Part shown: piece by piece, positions 10,892 to 22,800 of the stretch
Layout of the letters: each line of letters starts with the position of its first letter
How positions within the stretch are numbered: the stretch's first letter is position 1
NCBI RefSeq assembly: GCF_009730915.1
Contig: NC_052489.1
Span: 806,001 to 870,000, forward strand
Direction: 5' to 3'
Length of the DNA: 64,000 nucleotides
DNA from: Dioscorea cayenensis subsp. rotundata
Taxonomy: Eukaryota; Streptophyta; Magnoliopsida; Dioscoreales; Dioscoreaceae
Program-made: the position numbers and the translations under genes
Notes under the pieces: model-generated
What the model saw: the letters and a program-made list of their open reading frames with translations, nothing else
The model's database searches: none
Told to the model about the DNA's origin: nothing

Positions 10892-11645
10892 AAGCTGAAT
10901 CCAGCTTAAGATCCAAGATTGATTTTTCCTCAGTTTTTTTTTTCTGTATGATTATATTTATTACGCTGTTCATGTACAAGATTCTGGACATAACTTGTGG
11001 TTCATGTATTTGTGTTTATTCTTGATCATATTGATTTAATGAAGGTAAATTTGATCAGCTATGTTTAGCGTTTCACTGTAATTTACTTCATTTTCATTCA
11101 TCGTGTTGTATACATTACCGTTCACGAGTGAAACTTTGCTTTTGGTGGCAAAGACTTGCTCAATCGGACCGAGTTTGCAAATTAGCTTTTGATTCTCATA
11201 AACTTTACTTCTCAAATTATATCAATACAATTTCATCTGCACAGAACAATGAAACCGTATTGACATTATGCTGAATTCTCTCAAATTCTCATCATTGTTT
11301 AAAAGAGTTGTAGATAGTGATACAATCTTGAAATGCTTTACTGCAGGATCATCTCTATACACAACAAGGATCAGTGACAACAAGAAATGATGAATAACTC
11401 TTATGAACATCTACATAATGTTTGATGAAGTAATTCAACTCATGTGAAGATCAATGAGATTGTACTCTCAAAGTGAATGTGAACATGAACTCTTGCTACC
11501 AAACTCACAGCACTCTTCAGATTAGCTTAATATCTGCAATGTAAAATGCACTGTGATTGTGTTACCGTTGTTGTTGTTGGATGAGAGTTTCTCTTTTCTT
11601 TGCTTGCAGAATAGTTTCACATAATTGACATTTATAATGCATCAA
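10892..11645. other. Intergenic region, EXO70B 3' flank to tRNA
   Basis: 3' flank of EXO70B followed by AT-rich DNA. No coding signal or repeat that I can support before the tRNA gene. Confidence 0.4.
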
Positions 11646-11719
11646 GCTGGAATAGCTCAGTTGGTTAGAGCGTATGGCTGTTAACCATAAGGTCGGAGGT
11701 TCAAGCCCTCCTTCTAGCG
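11646..11719 (+). tRNA. tRNA-Asn: tRNA-Asn (anticodon GTT)
   Basis: A 74-nt cloverleaf. The acceptor stem GCTGGAA pairs with TTCTAGC (one G-T wobble) with discriminator G. The D arm is AGCTC...GAGC. The anticodon stem TATGG/CCATA has loop CTGTTAA (anticodon GTT at 11680-11682), and the T arm is GGAGG-TTCAAGC-CCTCC. A and B boxes are intact and a T-rich RNA polymerase III terminator follows at 11724-11731. The anticodon stem has an A-T pair where I remember the usual plant gene having G-C; pairing is kept. There is no intron. Confidence 0.97.
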
Positions 11720-12561
11720 GAATATTTTTTTTTCCAGTATTTGAAACCTTAAAAGGTAGAAACTTTGTTCTCATAATTGATTAAATATTTCTATTGATCT
11801 ATTTTCTTTATTTTCTCCTCCAAATGCAATATTATTCCAAACATTTTATAAAATAAAAACCACCCAAAATGAATCTCTAACTACGTTTAAAAGGCATTTT
11901 TTTTAAATAAACTCTTATAAATGGCCACAACCGTTATATTTAGAAACACACTATTTTTTTCTTTTTTTCTTTTTGCAAAAGTTGTTTTTTTATTAAAATA
12001 CATTTAGTTTAATATTATTAGTCCCATAGCAAAAAAATATCTTATGGAGGTTTCATTACTTAGGGGTTAAAACATTCTAGCGTAATACCAAAAAATAGTC
12101 TTTAGTTGGGAAAAAATACGAATAAATTAGATGATAAATTTCCGGTGGTGTGCACATTTATGATATGTGGTTCATTCATTTTGTAAAAAAAAATAATAAA
12201 TTATTTTTTAATATTATAAATAAAAATATTATATCAAAATCTTCTTATAGAGTTTTTATAAAAATATTAAAATCATTTGTCAATCTCTCACTTCTAAAAA
12301 TACTTTATATACTACTCTCAGAGTCTCAGTTTTTCATTTTAATGATTTTTATGCTTTAATTTGGATTAATACATAATTAGATACGAAATTTGTTTGGAAT
12401 ATACTCTTCTTAACGGGTTTCGGACTTATCTGCCCGAATCCGCTTTTCCACGTCCACCCGCCCGTTCTTAAACCCTCGGATCTCACCCGCCTGTTCAAAA
12501 CCCTAGTTCTTCTTCTCAATCTCTGAGGAAATCGAAGAAGAACAAGCTCGTTTCCTTGAAA
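11720..12561. other. Intergenic region upstream of the carrier gene
   Basis: Very AT-rich to about 12400. It becomes GC-richer (CGGGTTTCGGACTTATC through the leader at 12420-12560), which marks the promoter and 5' leader of the carrier gene. Nothing else is seen. Confidence 0.4.
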
Positions 12562-15500
12562 ATGGCGTCAATGGCGCCATCGATCTCTGCTTCAGATGGA
12601 GTTTCTCCGTCGGCGCCTGATCCTCGCAACGCTACAACCAATAAATTTTTCGGTAATTTTTTCCCTGGATTTTTTGTTTATTTTGAAGTTGAATCTGATT
12701 ATATTAGGGTGATTTGGATTGTTGTCGATGAGATTTTTATTGATGCTTTTTTTTTTAAAAAAAAAATGTTTCATAGTTCTTGTGCGTTTGCCATTCTTTC
12801 TGTTTCATTGTTTTTTGATTTTACTGTGTTTTTTGAATGGTTTTTAATGAGTTTATAGATTGGTCTTTGTTGTCAAATATAGCTTGTTGAGGATCAGAGT
12901 GAAATTCAGTTCTTTGAGCTGTTTTTTTTCGATTGTACCTAAGTCAATGTGGGGAACATAATGATGTATTTAATGTAGTTTGGAGGGAGTTCGTCTGGGG
13001 AGCAATTGCAGGGGCGTTTGGGGAAGGAATGATGCACCCGATTGACACTTTGAAAACAAGAATCCAGAGTCAGGCAGTTATCAGTGGATCTCAGGTAGTT
13101 TGCATTTTTTTAAGGTTTAAGAGATTTACTGTGTTTTTCGGATTAGGGTGCTACTAATGATTGTTGGATTAGACCTGAAAATGTGTGAAATGTTGGAAAT
13201 GCCATTGCACCTAGAAGATGACTGTCAGATAAGACACGAAGATGTTTGAAGTGGCCAAAATGCGATTGTACCCTATATAGCATGTAAATATATTCTTTAT
13301 GCTTTAACTAAAATATTTCTTGAATTATGATTATTTTAGTTATAATGATCTTAAGGGGATCAGTTCAAACATTATTGATTCTTTAAGGGCATACATGCAA
13401 TTGCATTCTTTGTATGAATATATAAGCAGTTGAGTAATTTTGAAATGGATGTATATGGAAAATCTTTTTGTCTTTCACTCCACCATGCCTGTCCTCTTAC
13501 TATGCTAGTTGGGATTGACATCATTTGAAAACGTATGTGAATGAAATGCAAGTACGGATTCAAAGGTTCCTTTCATTTGTCTTTTCAGTCTGAGAAAAGC
13601 ATACTTCAAATGCTCAGGACGGTCTCAGCTACTGATGGTTTAAGAGGCAAGTATCTTCTGTTTCATTGCCAACTTCACACTGCTTATCAAAATCAGATGA
13701 TTCTGCTTTGAGTCTGGTTTGAACTTTTTATTTGAAGTTAAAAAATATATGTGCACTTTACAGGATTTTATAGAGGAGTTACTCCAGGATTGACTGGATC
13801 ACTAGCTACAGGAGCTACATACTTTGGTGTTATAGAATCTACCAAAAAATGGATGGAGGAGAAAAATCCAAACCTTGGTGGTCATTGGTCTCACTTCATC
13901 GCTGGAGCTGTTGGTGAGTACTTGTCCGATTTTTCTTGTTTATTTTGGTCAACACATACTGGCACTTTTTGCATTATATATTTCTGTCTTGTTAGAATGA
14001 TTCTAAACTGAAACATAAATTCCTTAAAACATATACTTTTCTGCAATTATATTTTATTGTGTCCTTGCGCCTTTGGCTTATTGGCCTTGCTTGATTTCTA
14101 TTTTGTTCAAGTATTAGAACTTTAATAATGTCTGATGTATTGTGGTTTATGCCATAAATTCGTTTCAAGTTTTGTTGAGTGTTGTAAAAGCATATTGTTG
14201 AATTGATGAAATTACTAGCAATGATTTTTTTGTTTGGTCATTTTGATGTAGTGAGATGTAGTACTAAATTAAGTATTTTTTTAAGCACTCAATAGATTTG
14301 TGTTTCGCGTTTGTTTAGGAGACACACTTGGTTCTATTGTCTACGTACCATGTGAAGTTGTGAAACAGCGTATGCAGGTGCAAGGCACCAAACAGTCCTG
14401 GAGCTCATCCATTTTGCAAAAAAATGTCTCTCAAAAGACTGGGCCTCAGATGTACTGTTACTACACAGGAATGTTTCAGGCAGGCCATTCAATCTGGAAG
14501 CAACATGGTGTGAAGGGCTTATATGCAGGGTATATTTATTCTCAAAGCACACTAATCTAATTTGTTATTTGAAATAATAAAGTTTCAAATGTTTATGCCA
14601 ATTTTGACTTGAATTTGTCATGGTGAACTTCAATGTATTTTTAAATTCTCTACATTTGAGATGAAAGGTTTTGTGATATTATATAGAATGTATTTGTTAG
14701 CATAATTGATATCTTCCATGCAACTTTTTCATGTAATTAACCTGAAAAGTCATTCATTTTTTATTGAGACATGTTTATCGATTTTCAGTATTGGGATGCA
14801 CATTGAGTTGTTTTGCTTTTTATACAGATACTGGTCCACACTTGCAAGAGATGTTCCTTTTGCTGGTCTCATGGTATGTTTGTTGCAATATTAGCATGTC
14901 CTTAATTTTGTTTCATTATCAGGTACTTGGTCTTTTGAACCTCATCTATTAGAAATTGTTCATCTTCACCTGACAATGTAGTGTGTGTGTGCGTGTAATA
15001 CAAGTACATTCTCCTACTCCTGGTTGTTTCAAGAAAAATCTGTATGCTATTATTTGTTTGCTCAGGTAACCTTTTATGAAGCATTAAAGGACCTAGCTGA
15101 TTTTGGGAAGCGAAGGTTACTGCCCAGGAGTGATCTTCAAGTTACCAATTCATTTGAAGGACTGATTTTAGGGGGAATAGCTGGTGGTGAGGATCATACT
15201 CTTGCTTGTATGGATGCCTGTGTAAATTCTTTTCTATAAAAGAATAATGCTTGGTGACCTAGTTGCTTTAGCGTTGCCTTGTTATAAATAAAGATTCTCT
15301 AGTAACTTTTAACAAATGCTGTCATGTCATTTTTGTAGGATTAAGTGCTTATCTTACTACTCCCTTGGATGTTATCAAAACAAGATTGCAAGTTCAAGGA
15401 TCCATTAGTAGGTATGTGACAATCAAAATTTGCACTTAAATCGATTTGAATGATAATGGCAGACAAATTTTGTTACTCTGAACGGAAACATTTTCTCTGG

Positions 15501-16016
15501 CCTGCTCAATTTATATCGTGACAGACTGACAGTAAGCTAATATTGCAACTTCTGTTCATCCTCTGAATGTTGTTCTGATTGCCTTTAATTTTCTTCTCCT
15601 ATGACACTATAATGCTTACTTCTTTTCTTGTAACTTCTCATTCACTTCAATCACCAGCATCTGCTTCATATGAACATGCCTGAACTGTTCATGAGCTTGT
15701 CTGCGGAACAATTTGGATTATCACTAACAACTGATGATATGCATTTCATAAAGTTCTACATTTTGATTTGGTTATGCATTTTTTTAGGTACAATGGCTGG
15801 TCAGATGCTCTGAGAACAATTTGGAGGACTGAAGGTCTAAAAGGCATGTTCAAAGGCAGTATTCCAAGAGTTATATGGTACATTCCAGCTTCGGCCCTTA
15901 CATTTATGGCTGTGGAGTTCCTCCGTGATCATTTTAACGAGAAAATGGATGACAATGTACATGAAGTCACAGGTTTATCACTTGACACAAAGTCGAAAAT
16001 TCAAGAACCAGTTTAA
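12562..16016 (+). CDS. Mitochondrial carrier (SLC25) family protein, nine exons
   Basis: Exons 12562-12652, 12979-13094, 13589-13646, 13764-13913, 14319-14529, 14828-14873, 15066-15186, 15339-15411 and 15788-16016 join in phase to 364 residues. The three carrier signatures are all present: PIDTLK at about 51-56, PCEVVK at 149-154 and PLDVIK at 273-278. Each follows an odd-numbered membrane helix, giving the usual three repeats of two helices in the mitochondrial inner membrane. It most resembles the plant proteins annotated 'mitochondrial substrate carrier family protein E' (Arabidopsis At1g74240, same length as I recall) and, more distantly, S-adenosylmethionine carriers; the substrate is not proven. 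The third intron (13647-13763) is GC-AG: reading through to the next GT would give an immediate stop. There are no frame defects. Confidence 0.93.
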
Positions 16017-16410
16017 TGTTCATCCCTATGCAAATATCTTTATCTAAAATGTTCGGTAGATTCATCACTTGGTTTTTTGTCTAGGAGTTGCATACAACAA
16101 GAAGCTGAAGCTTGTGCCTGTTACTGAAAAATTTTTCAGATTTGTGATGGGTAGGAAATTGTGATCTTTTTCTTAATCACTAATCGATTTAATTTTCAGT
16201 TTAAAGAGCTTGTGTTCTTTTGAATTAATTTTGTACTCAACCTGTTCATTGAAATTTTGGTTGAAAATTCAGTTGCAATGAATCTGATTCATGCCTAACA
16301 CTTGATTTGATTTGATTGAAATTTTAGGTTATTAATCAATCTTTGTGTTAATTTAGGTTACTTTAAAAATAAAAAATGAAAAATGAAAAAAATAATTCTC
16401 TTAAATATAC
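16017..16410. other. 3' flank of the carrier gene
   Basis: 3' untranslated region and AT-rich spacer up to the start of the duplicated block. No gene is seen. Confidence 0.4.
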
Positions 16411-17230
16411 CTGCATTATATAATACCTCATGAAAGTTCCAAATTATTATTTTCATTAATAAAATCAATTTATATATATATATATAATTAATTTTTTTAT
16501 TTAAGTTCCCATATTTTGATAATTTTATTAATTAGTTTCTCCTCCGATTCCAACTTTATTTACTTCAAGGGGAAATTTTGACTTTTTATCATTATTAGTT
16601 AATATGTTTGTGTGACTATTAAGATAAATTATTTGACTAATATAAATTAGTTTAAGTGGTATCCTGAGACTAGAGTACTTAAACAAAAGGGTTTTCAATC
16701 TTTTTGTAAAAAAAATATTGCTCGAGTCGATCACAATATATATACATATATATAAAGAAATAATTCATTTACAATTAATGACATTTCTATCAAACAAAAA
16801 CTACCAATAAATCAGTGACTAATGATATAATTAAAAAAAAAAATACCAAAAACAAAAACTAATGAAAAACTAATTAACAAATAAGACAAACTAACAAAAA
16901 CTATATATATCATCTCCACCATCTTCCAGCAACCTTCTTTCCAAATACTGCCAATGTCTTGAAAAACCCATGCAGCCAACCACTCTTTCTCTTCTCTTCT
17001 TCTTCTTCAGCATAAGAGATCCAGCAAAATCTCAACTTCTTCTTGATCTTCTTTAGCTCCCAAACGACCATAAATTTCATTAATAATGTCTTTATAAACC
17101 ATCAACTCATCATCTACTACTTTAAACTCATCACTAGTCCCCCATTCAGCAATCTCCTCAAAAAGCAAATCTAAAGCCTCTGCACAAATCTTCATCATTT
17201 TCTCTTTCACCTCCTCTATATCCTCCCCAC
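16411..17230. repeat. Segmental duplication, copy A (matches 24797-25733)
   Basis: Starting at GCATTATATAATACCTCATG the sequence runs collinear with 24797 onward: shared spacer, 3' flank (TTACTTCAAGGGGAAATTTTG, ATTTGACTAATATAAATTAG) and the 3' part of the Lys/Glu-rich gene. Copy B has additional short repeats, including a TAA microsatellite near 24937. The copy is cut by the N block, so its other end is unknown. Confidence 0.9.
16917..17230 (-). pseudogene. 3' part of Lys/Glu-rich gene copy A (broken, cut by gap)
   Basis: The minus-strand sequence is collinear with the last ~115 codons of the intact gene at 25379-26326 (EEVKEKMMKICAEALDLLFE, GRLGAKEDQEEVEILLDL). Relative to copy B, 29 bases are missing at about 17021, just after LLDL. 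This shifts the frame so that the reading ends at LLC. The tail (GWLHGFFKTLAVFGKKV) is still well preserved downstream but out of frame, so the deletion is recent. The start and about 590 coding bases would lie inside the N block. It could be a pseudogene, or a shortened but still expressed form. Confidence 0.75.
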
Positions 17231-18230
17231 NNNNNNNNNNNNNNNNNNNNNNNNNNNNNNNNNNNNNNNNNNNNNNNNNNNNNNNNNNNNNNNNNNNNNN
17301 NNNNNNNNNNNNNNNNNNNNNNNNNNNNNNNNNNNNNNNNNNNNNNNNNNNNNNNNNNNNNNNNNNNNNNNNNNNNNNNNNNNNNNNNNNNNNNNNNNNN
17401 NNNNNNNNNNNNNNNNNNNNNNNNNNNNNNNNNNNNNNNNNNNNNNNNNNNNNNNNNNNNNNNNNNNNNNNNNNNNNNNNNNNNNNNNNNNNNNNNNNNN
17501 NNNNNNNNNNNNNNNNNNNNNNNNNNNNNNNNNNNNNNNNNNNNNNNNNNNNNNNNNNNNNNNNNNNNNNNNNNNNNNNNNNNNNNNNNNNNNNNNNNNN
17601 NNNNNNNNNNNNNNNNNNNNNNNNNNNNNNNNNNNNNNNNNNNNNNNNNNNNNNNNNNNNNNNNNNNNNNNNNNNNNNNNNNNNNNNNNNNNNNNNNNNN
17701 NNNNNNNNNNNNNNNNNNNNNNNNNNNNNNNNNNNNNNNNNNNNNNNNNNNNNNNNNNNNNNNNNNNNNNNNNNNNNNNNNNNNNNNNNNNNNNNNNNNN
17801 NNNNNNNNNNNNNNNNNNNNNNNNNNNNNNNNNNNNNNNNNNNNNNNNNNNNNNNNNNNNNNNNNNNNNNNNNNNNNNNNNNNNNNNNNNNNNNNNNNNN
17901 NNNNNNNNNNNNNNNNNNNNNNNNNNNNNNNNNNNNNNNNNNNNNNNNNNNNNNNNNNNNNNNNNNNNNNNNNNNNNNNNNNNNNNNNNNNNNNNNNNNN
18001 NNNNNNNNNNNNNNNNNNNNNNNNNNNNNNNNNNNNNNNNNNNNNNNNNNNNNNNNNNNNNNNNNNNNNNNNNNNNNNNNNNNNNNNNNNNNNNNNNNNN
18101 NNNNNNNNNNNNNNNNNNNNNNNNNNNNNNNNNNNNNNNNNNNNNNNNNNNNNNNNNNNNNNNNNNNNNNNNNNNNNNNNNNNNNNNNNNNNNNNNNNNN
18201 NNNNNNNNNNNNNNNNNNNNNNNNNNNNNN
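17231..18230. other. Assembly gap of exactly 1,000 N
   Basis: A run of N of round length, so the true distance is probably unknown. It hides the 5' portion of copy A of the Lys/Glu-rich gene and the outer end of the left MULE inverted repeat (some 40-60 bases, judged from the right repeat). Confidence 0.99.
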
Positions 18231-18367
18231 CTTTATTTTCAAAATGATCATTTAAGTTCAATTTGAATCAAAACGGTCATTGATTTTCAATTTATGTTCA
18301 CCGGTGAGTCATTCGAGTGTCTCTCGCCTCTTTCCTTACGTGGCAGCCCGGAGAAGTTGACTCTGCC
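18231..18367 (+). repeat. Left MULE terminal inverted repeat (partial)
   Basis: Begins abruptly at the gap with CTTTATTTTCAAAATGATCA. It is the reverse complement of the right repeat with scattered differences up to GGAGAAGTTGACTC. Confidence 0.88.
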
Positions 18368-19073
18368 AGCCTAGCCACACACCAAGTGTCGATGTGGCCA
18401 TCTAAGTCATTTTAAAAATATGCCAAATCGCTGGGAGGATTCCAGGTTGGGCGCCTTCGCCTTCTTCCAAGTAAGTGGCAACAATGGCAAAGCCATCCAA
18501 CGGATGCCATGGGGAGAAGAAGATCTCAGATGCTTCCATTTGTACAAGAGGCCAAATCACACATGGAGGAAGGCATTCGTGATGTCTCACCTGTTGTTAT
18601 GAAGTGTGGGAAATCATTGTTGGAAGACCTAATTCCATCGCTGGTTTTTACTTTAACGGTCCTCACGATATGAATGTCGGCCTTAAGGGAGATATTGTAG
18701 TTTGAGTGAGAAAGTGGAGAGGGATGTAACTATGGAGGTATTAGGGGTAAAGTGTATGATTTCGGGCACTTTGTTTGTTTGTTTGTTTGTTTGTTTGTTT
18801 AGTTTTTTTCCATTTGCTATCGAATACGCTGATTGTAATCTAAGTTATCGAATTGAATTCAATGTACATTGTAATCTCAAGTTATGATACTCGAATGGAA
18901 TGTACATTCTCCTTATTATAAACCGAGATCTAGAAATATTTTTGATTATCATGAAAACACTAAAAACTTTAGTTTACTTTATTTTCAAACTGATTGTTTT
19001 AGAGTTTGTAATTACGATAATGGAATGCATTATGATAGAGTGGAAGTAATTTCTTGAATGTCATTTTTAATCT

Positions 19074-19575
19074 CGAGAAATCTGCATATAATCGGAGATT
19101 TTAATTTGCACAAAAACCCGGAGATTTGGAAACTGGAGAATTAGCACATAACTGCAGTAAAGCTATGCACATAACTTGGAGAAATCTGCACATAAGTAGA
19201 GATTTTAATCTGCAGAAAACCTGGACATTTGGAACCTAGAGAAATCAGCACATAACCTACAGCTTTAATATGGACATAGCCTGGAGAAATCTACACATAG
19301 CTGGAGATTTTAATCTCATGAAAAACCCGGAGATTTGGAACCTTGAGAAATCAACACATAACTGCAGACTTTTAATATGCACATTACCCGGGAGAAATCT
19401 GCACATAAGTGGAGCTTTTTAATCCATACAAAACCCGGAGATTTGGAACCCGGAGAAAAACTACACATAATAGGATCTTTTCATTTATACAAAGCCTGGA
19501 TATTTGGAACCTGGAGTAATCAGCACATAACCTGGAGAAATCTCAACATAATCTGTAGTTTAATCAAACTAGCAA
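19074..19575. repeat. ~105-bp tandem repeat inside the MULE
   Basis: The phrase GGAGAAATCTGCACATAAG followed by GGAGATTTTAAT, CACAAAACCCGGAGATTTGG and GAGAAATCAGCACATAAC recurs at about 19076, 19179, 19284, 19392 and (degenerate) 19531. It lies on the 3' side of the transposase gene, next to the left terminal repeat. Confidence 0.8.
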
Positions 19576-20467
19576 CCTGTACATTTTAATCTACACAAAT
19601 GAAGAAGTTCTTAATCCAGTTGCATGAAGTCACATGTATGTAGTTCAACAGATATACATCCCCAGAAACATATTAATTGAGAACAACTTATCTGAATTAA
19701 GGTAATAACTAATAAATGCATACAAGTTTTACTGCACACACAGTAGAGAATTTCAAGTTTGCATTTAAATACTCAGTTTAAAAGTTACACACTGATGTGT
19801 TATCATATAAAAAAGTGGCTACATACAAAATAACCCTACTTACAAAATAAATTAGGGTTGTTCAAAATTAATTCTCCACACACAGAAGAATTGCAAGTTT
19901 GTTGCTAAGAAAAAACACAAGGATTCAGATAATTCTTCATGGCATCCAAGCTTTCCTTTTCTTTGTAGCATCAGTTGTATCCATGGTCTGTGTCATATGT
20001 GAAGTATTAGGCTTGCCTCCTCTAGTATGCATTTTCTGTCTTGGTAGCCTACTGCCTGCATTTATCACCTACAATGTCTCACTCAAAAAAAAATAAGACT
20101 CACTGAATTGCATTGCATTGAAATTGTAAATATCAAAAATTAATATTCCCTCACCCGTGACATGGGTTCTTGAGAGGATGGGGGCCTCGGTTTGTAGTTG
20201 ACTCGATGTTGATCACCTCCAATCAAACTAGCAACCTCAGAAAACACAAGTCACCTCCATTAAACATTTTTTTAATTATGTTTATCATTTAAAAAGAACT
20301 GAATAGAAAAACTAAAAATAAAAATAAGTTAAGTAACATACCATAGTGAAATGCTCATCCGTGATTTGTGAATCAATATTGTCCATTGGATCGGTGTCCC
20401 TTGTTCGCTTTTGTCCCGCGATTTTGTGACACACCAGCTTCACTACTCACCTGGAATTTACAAAGTG

Positions 20468-22800
20468 TCATAACTTTTCCAATAGCACACTACAAATGCA
20501 TGAAAATAAAAATTCAATCAAGTAGACAATAACATTTACATGTGGCTTTCCATGGAATCTTTTATTATGCCCTCTAGCTCCACAAACACCGTGCATTTGT
20601 TTGTGCCCCTTGCTTGCTAACTCTCCCATTTGTGTACCCTCTTCTTTCTTCATCTAATTCTCTTCTCCTCAATACGCCTTTCCCCGCCTTTTTTCTCGTA
20701 ACTGGTTGAGGAGGAATCATAGGTCCTTGAGTACATTTTTGGCCAAGAATCCCTCGCCAAGAGTTGGGTTTAAAGTGTGTCTCAGAGGTGTCCATGTATG
20801 TGGTGACCTTATAACAACTATGAATATAGTTTTCAGGTCTTTCACTGTTGTAATATATAACTGAAATTCCATGGCTACACGGGATGCCAGTTAGTTGCCA
20901 TCTTCTACACGAGCATGTGCCACTATCTTTATCAACAATATATTGCCCATCAGGTCCTAAAACTCGATCATCGGGTACCCTCGACCATGTTGTTGTGTAA
21001 AGAAAACCCGAATTCTTTTAACTTTTCCAATTTCTTAATTATCCTAGGGCAGTGTGTGGATGTAATTTTTTTCATTGCATCTCTTCTTTTTCTCGTATTC
21101 TTATCATGAGTTGGGTTCTTATCATTTCATTCATCGTCACAATTCCCTTAATCCTAGCCTCCAAAATATGCCCATTGAAGCATTCACACATATTATTGAG
21201 CAAAGATATCACACTTGAATCTTGTTTGAAAAATGAGACCCGCCTCCAGTGTTTGGGGGATGTTTTTTTCATGTATTGAAAAGGCACCTTCATGATAATT
21301 CTTTCAAGTTGTCCATGGCTCTCTCAAATGAAGCTAGATTTGTTGATGTGGCACATCTCCAAACTTGGTCTTTAAGGGTTTTACCCCTATAGGTTTTCCT
21401 AAAAATTAGAGTGGATGTGCCCTAACACGTAACCTCGTGTTCACTATGAGGAAAAAGTTCTTCTATTGCAGGGATTAGTCCCTGATTTTAGCCAACACCC
21501 ATGCACACAACAAGAATCCCATCAAAATGAAAAACAATTAAAGTATTAGACGATTGTAATTAACAAGCTAAAGAGATATGTAAATAAACATAAGTACAGT
21601 GACAAATTTAACAAACTCGATCGAATTATTAAATTGAATGATCACTAAACTTTACTATATGAAATAGATGAAACAAAATAATCTAATCATGATGAATTAA
21701 GATCACAGTCCTATAGATAATCTAATCATGATGAATTAAGATCACAGTCCTATAGGTAAACTAATCATATCAAAAATCAATAAAATAGAACTGACCTTCT
21801 GCCTATCACTCATAAAGGCCCAGTGATAGCTGTTTGTCATTTGCAGGTCCTCTGCCAGTAACTCCAAGAACCATTTCCAGGTTTCCTTGGTTTCTCTACT
21901 CACAGTGGCCCATGCAATTGGGTACATGGAGTCATTTGCATCCACTCCTACTGCTGTCAGCAGCTGCCCTCCATAAAGTCCCTTTAAAAAGCATCCATCC
22001 ACACTGATGACATTCCTACAACCTGCCAGAAAACCTTCTTTGAGGGGTGCCAAGCAAACATACATTGCTTGAAATACCCCTGCATCACATTTGAATTTGA
22101 CTGTTGAACCTGGGTGGCTTCTCAATAGCTCCAACCTGTAGTTATATAATCCTGCCATCTGACCCTCATCATCTCCATCTATAAGCCTAGTGCATATCAC
22201 AAAATAGAACAAGAAATGGATCAATTAATAATGTAGACCAAAAGAATATGTGTTTATAAACTTTACTTATAACCATAAATCTTACCTTAGGGCAATGCAT
22301 TTGGCCCTATATGCTGTTAACCTACTAATTTGAACTTCCTGATTTGTTTTTACTGCTTGGATGATACCTGCTATCTTCCAAGATGGGTCTGCTCTGAATT
22401 GTTCCAAGTATGCCTTTGCAATCCAATCAGCACTGACATGTCTCGTTGTTGTGGTCCCTTGTGCATTCGTGGTTTAAATAGCTCGATTTTTATTTGCACC
22501 GTGGCCTTGTCTTTTCAACATTGGCGATGCCCATAAATAGAACGGGCAACCTCTCTTGCGAATGCCCCCGCATCCGTCCTTATCATTTGGCCCTCAAGTT
22601 CATTACAAATCTATGCTTAATCCCATAATTTTTGACTGCTTCCTTGAACTGCTTGAAGCTCCTGAACTTCATCCCAATTTTAAAGTGGGATCCTTCATGT
22701 CACATTCCTCATTGAATTCGTAATAGTTTGGTTTTTCTGGATTGTAATTCATCTTCATCGGAGATGAGCATGAATGTAATTCTTCGTAACCTCGCATAAT
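20468..22800 (-). pseudogene. MULE transposase gene remnant
   Basis: Domains appear in the right order on the minus strand. The N-terminal DNA-binding region is at about 22790-22590 (MKFRSFKQFKEAVKNYGIKH), then WIAKAYLEQFRADPSWKI to YRAKCIALR (about 22440-22290). The catalytic domain lies at 22195-21797 (DGCFLKGLYGGQLLTAVGVD, PIAWATVSRETKETWKWFL, SDRQK). After an intron it continues GLIPAIEELFPH at about 21485, then NNMCECFNGHILEAR (about 21200, with the glutamate of the DDE triad). A SWIM zinc finger (CSCRRWQLTGIPCSH, about 20915-20870) and a zinc-knuckle remnant (GVCGARGHNKRFHGKP, near 20575) follow. At least three frame breaks or stops lie between 21480 and 20560. It is a plain DNA transposon gene, not currently able to encode a full transposase. 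Confidence 0.88.

Noticed and set aside
11562-11774. 70-codon minus-strand frame with EGGLEPPTLWLTAIRSN-type text
   Set aside because: It is the complement of the tRNA-Asn gene; this false protein appears wherever such tRNAs lie.
17007-18261. Long minus-strand frames across the N block
   Set aside because: They exist only because N is read as an open codon; the only real content is the 3' end of copy A.
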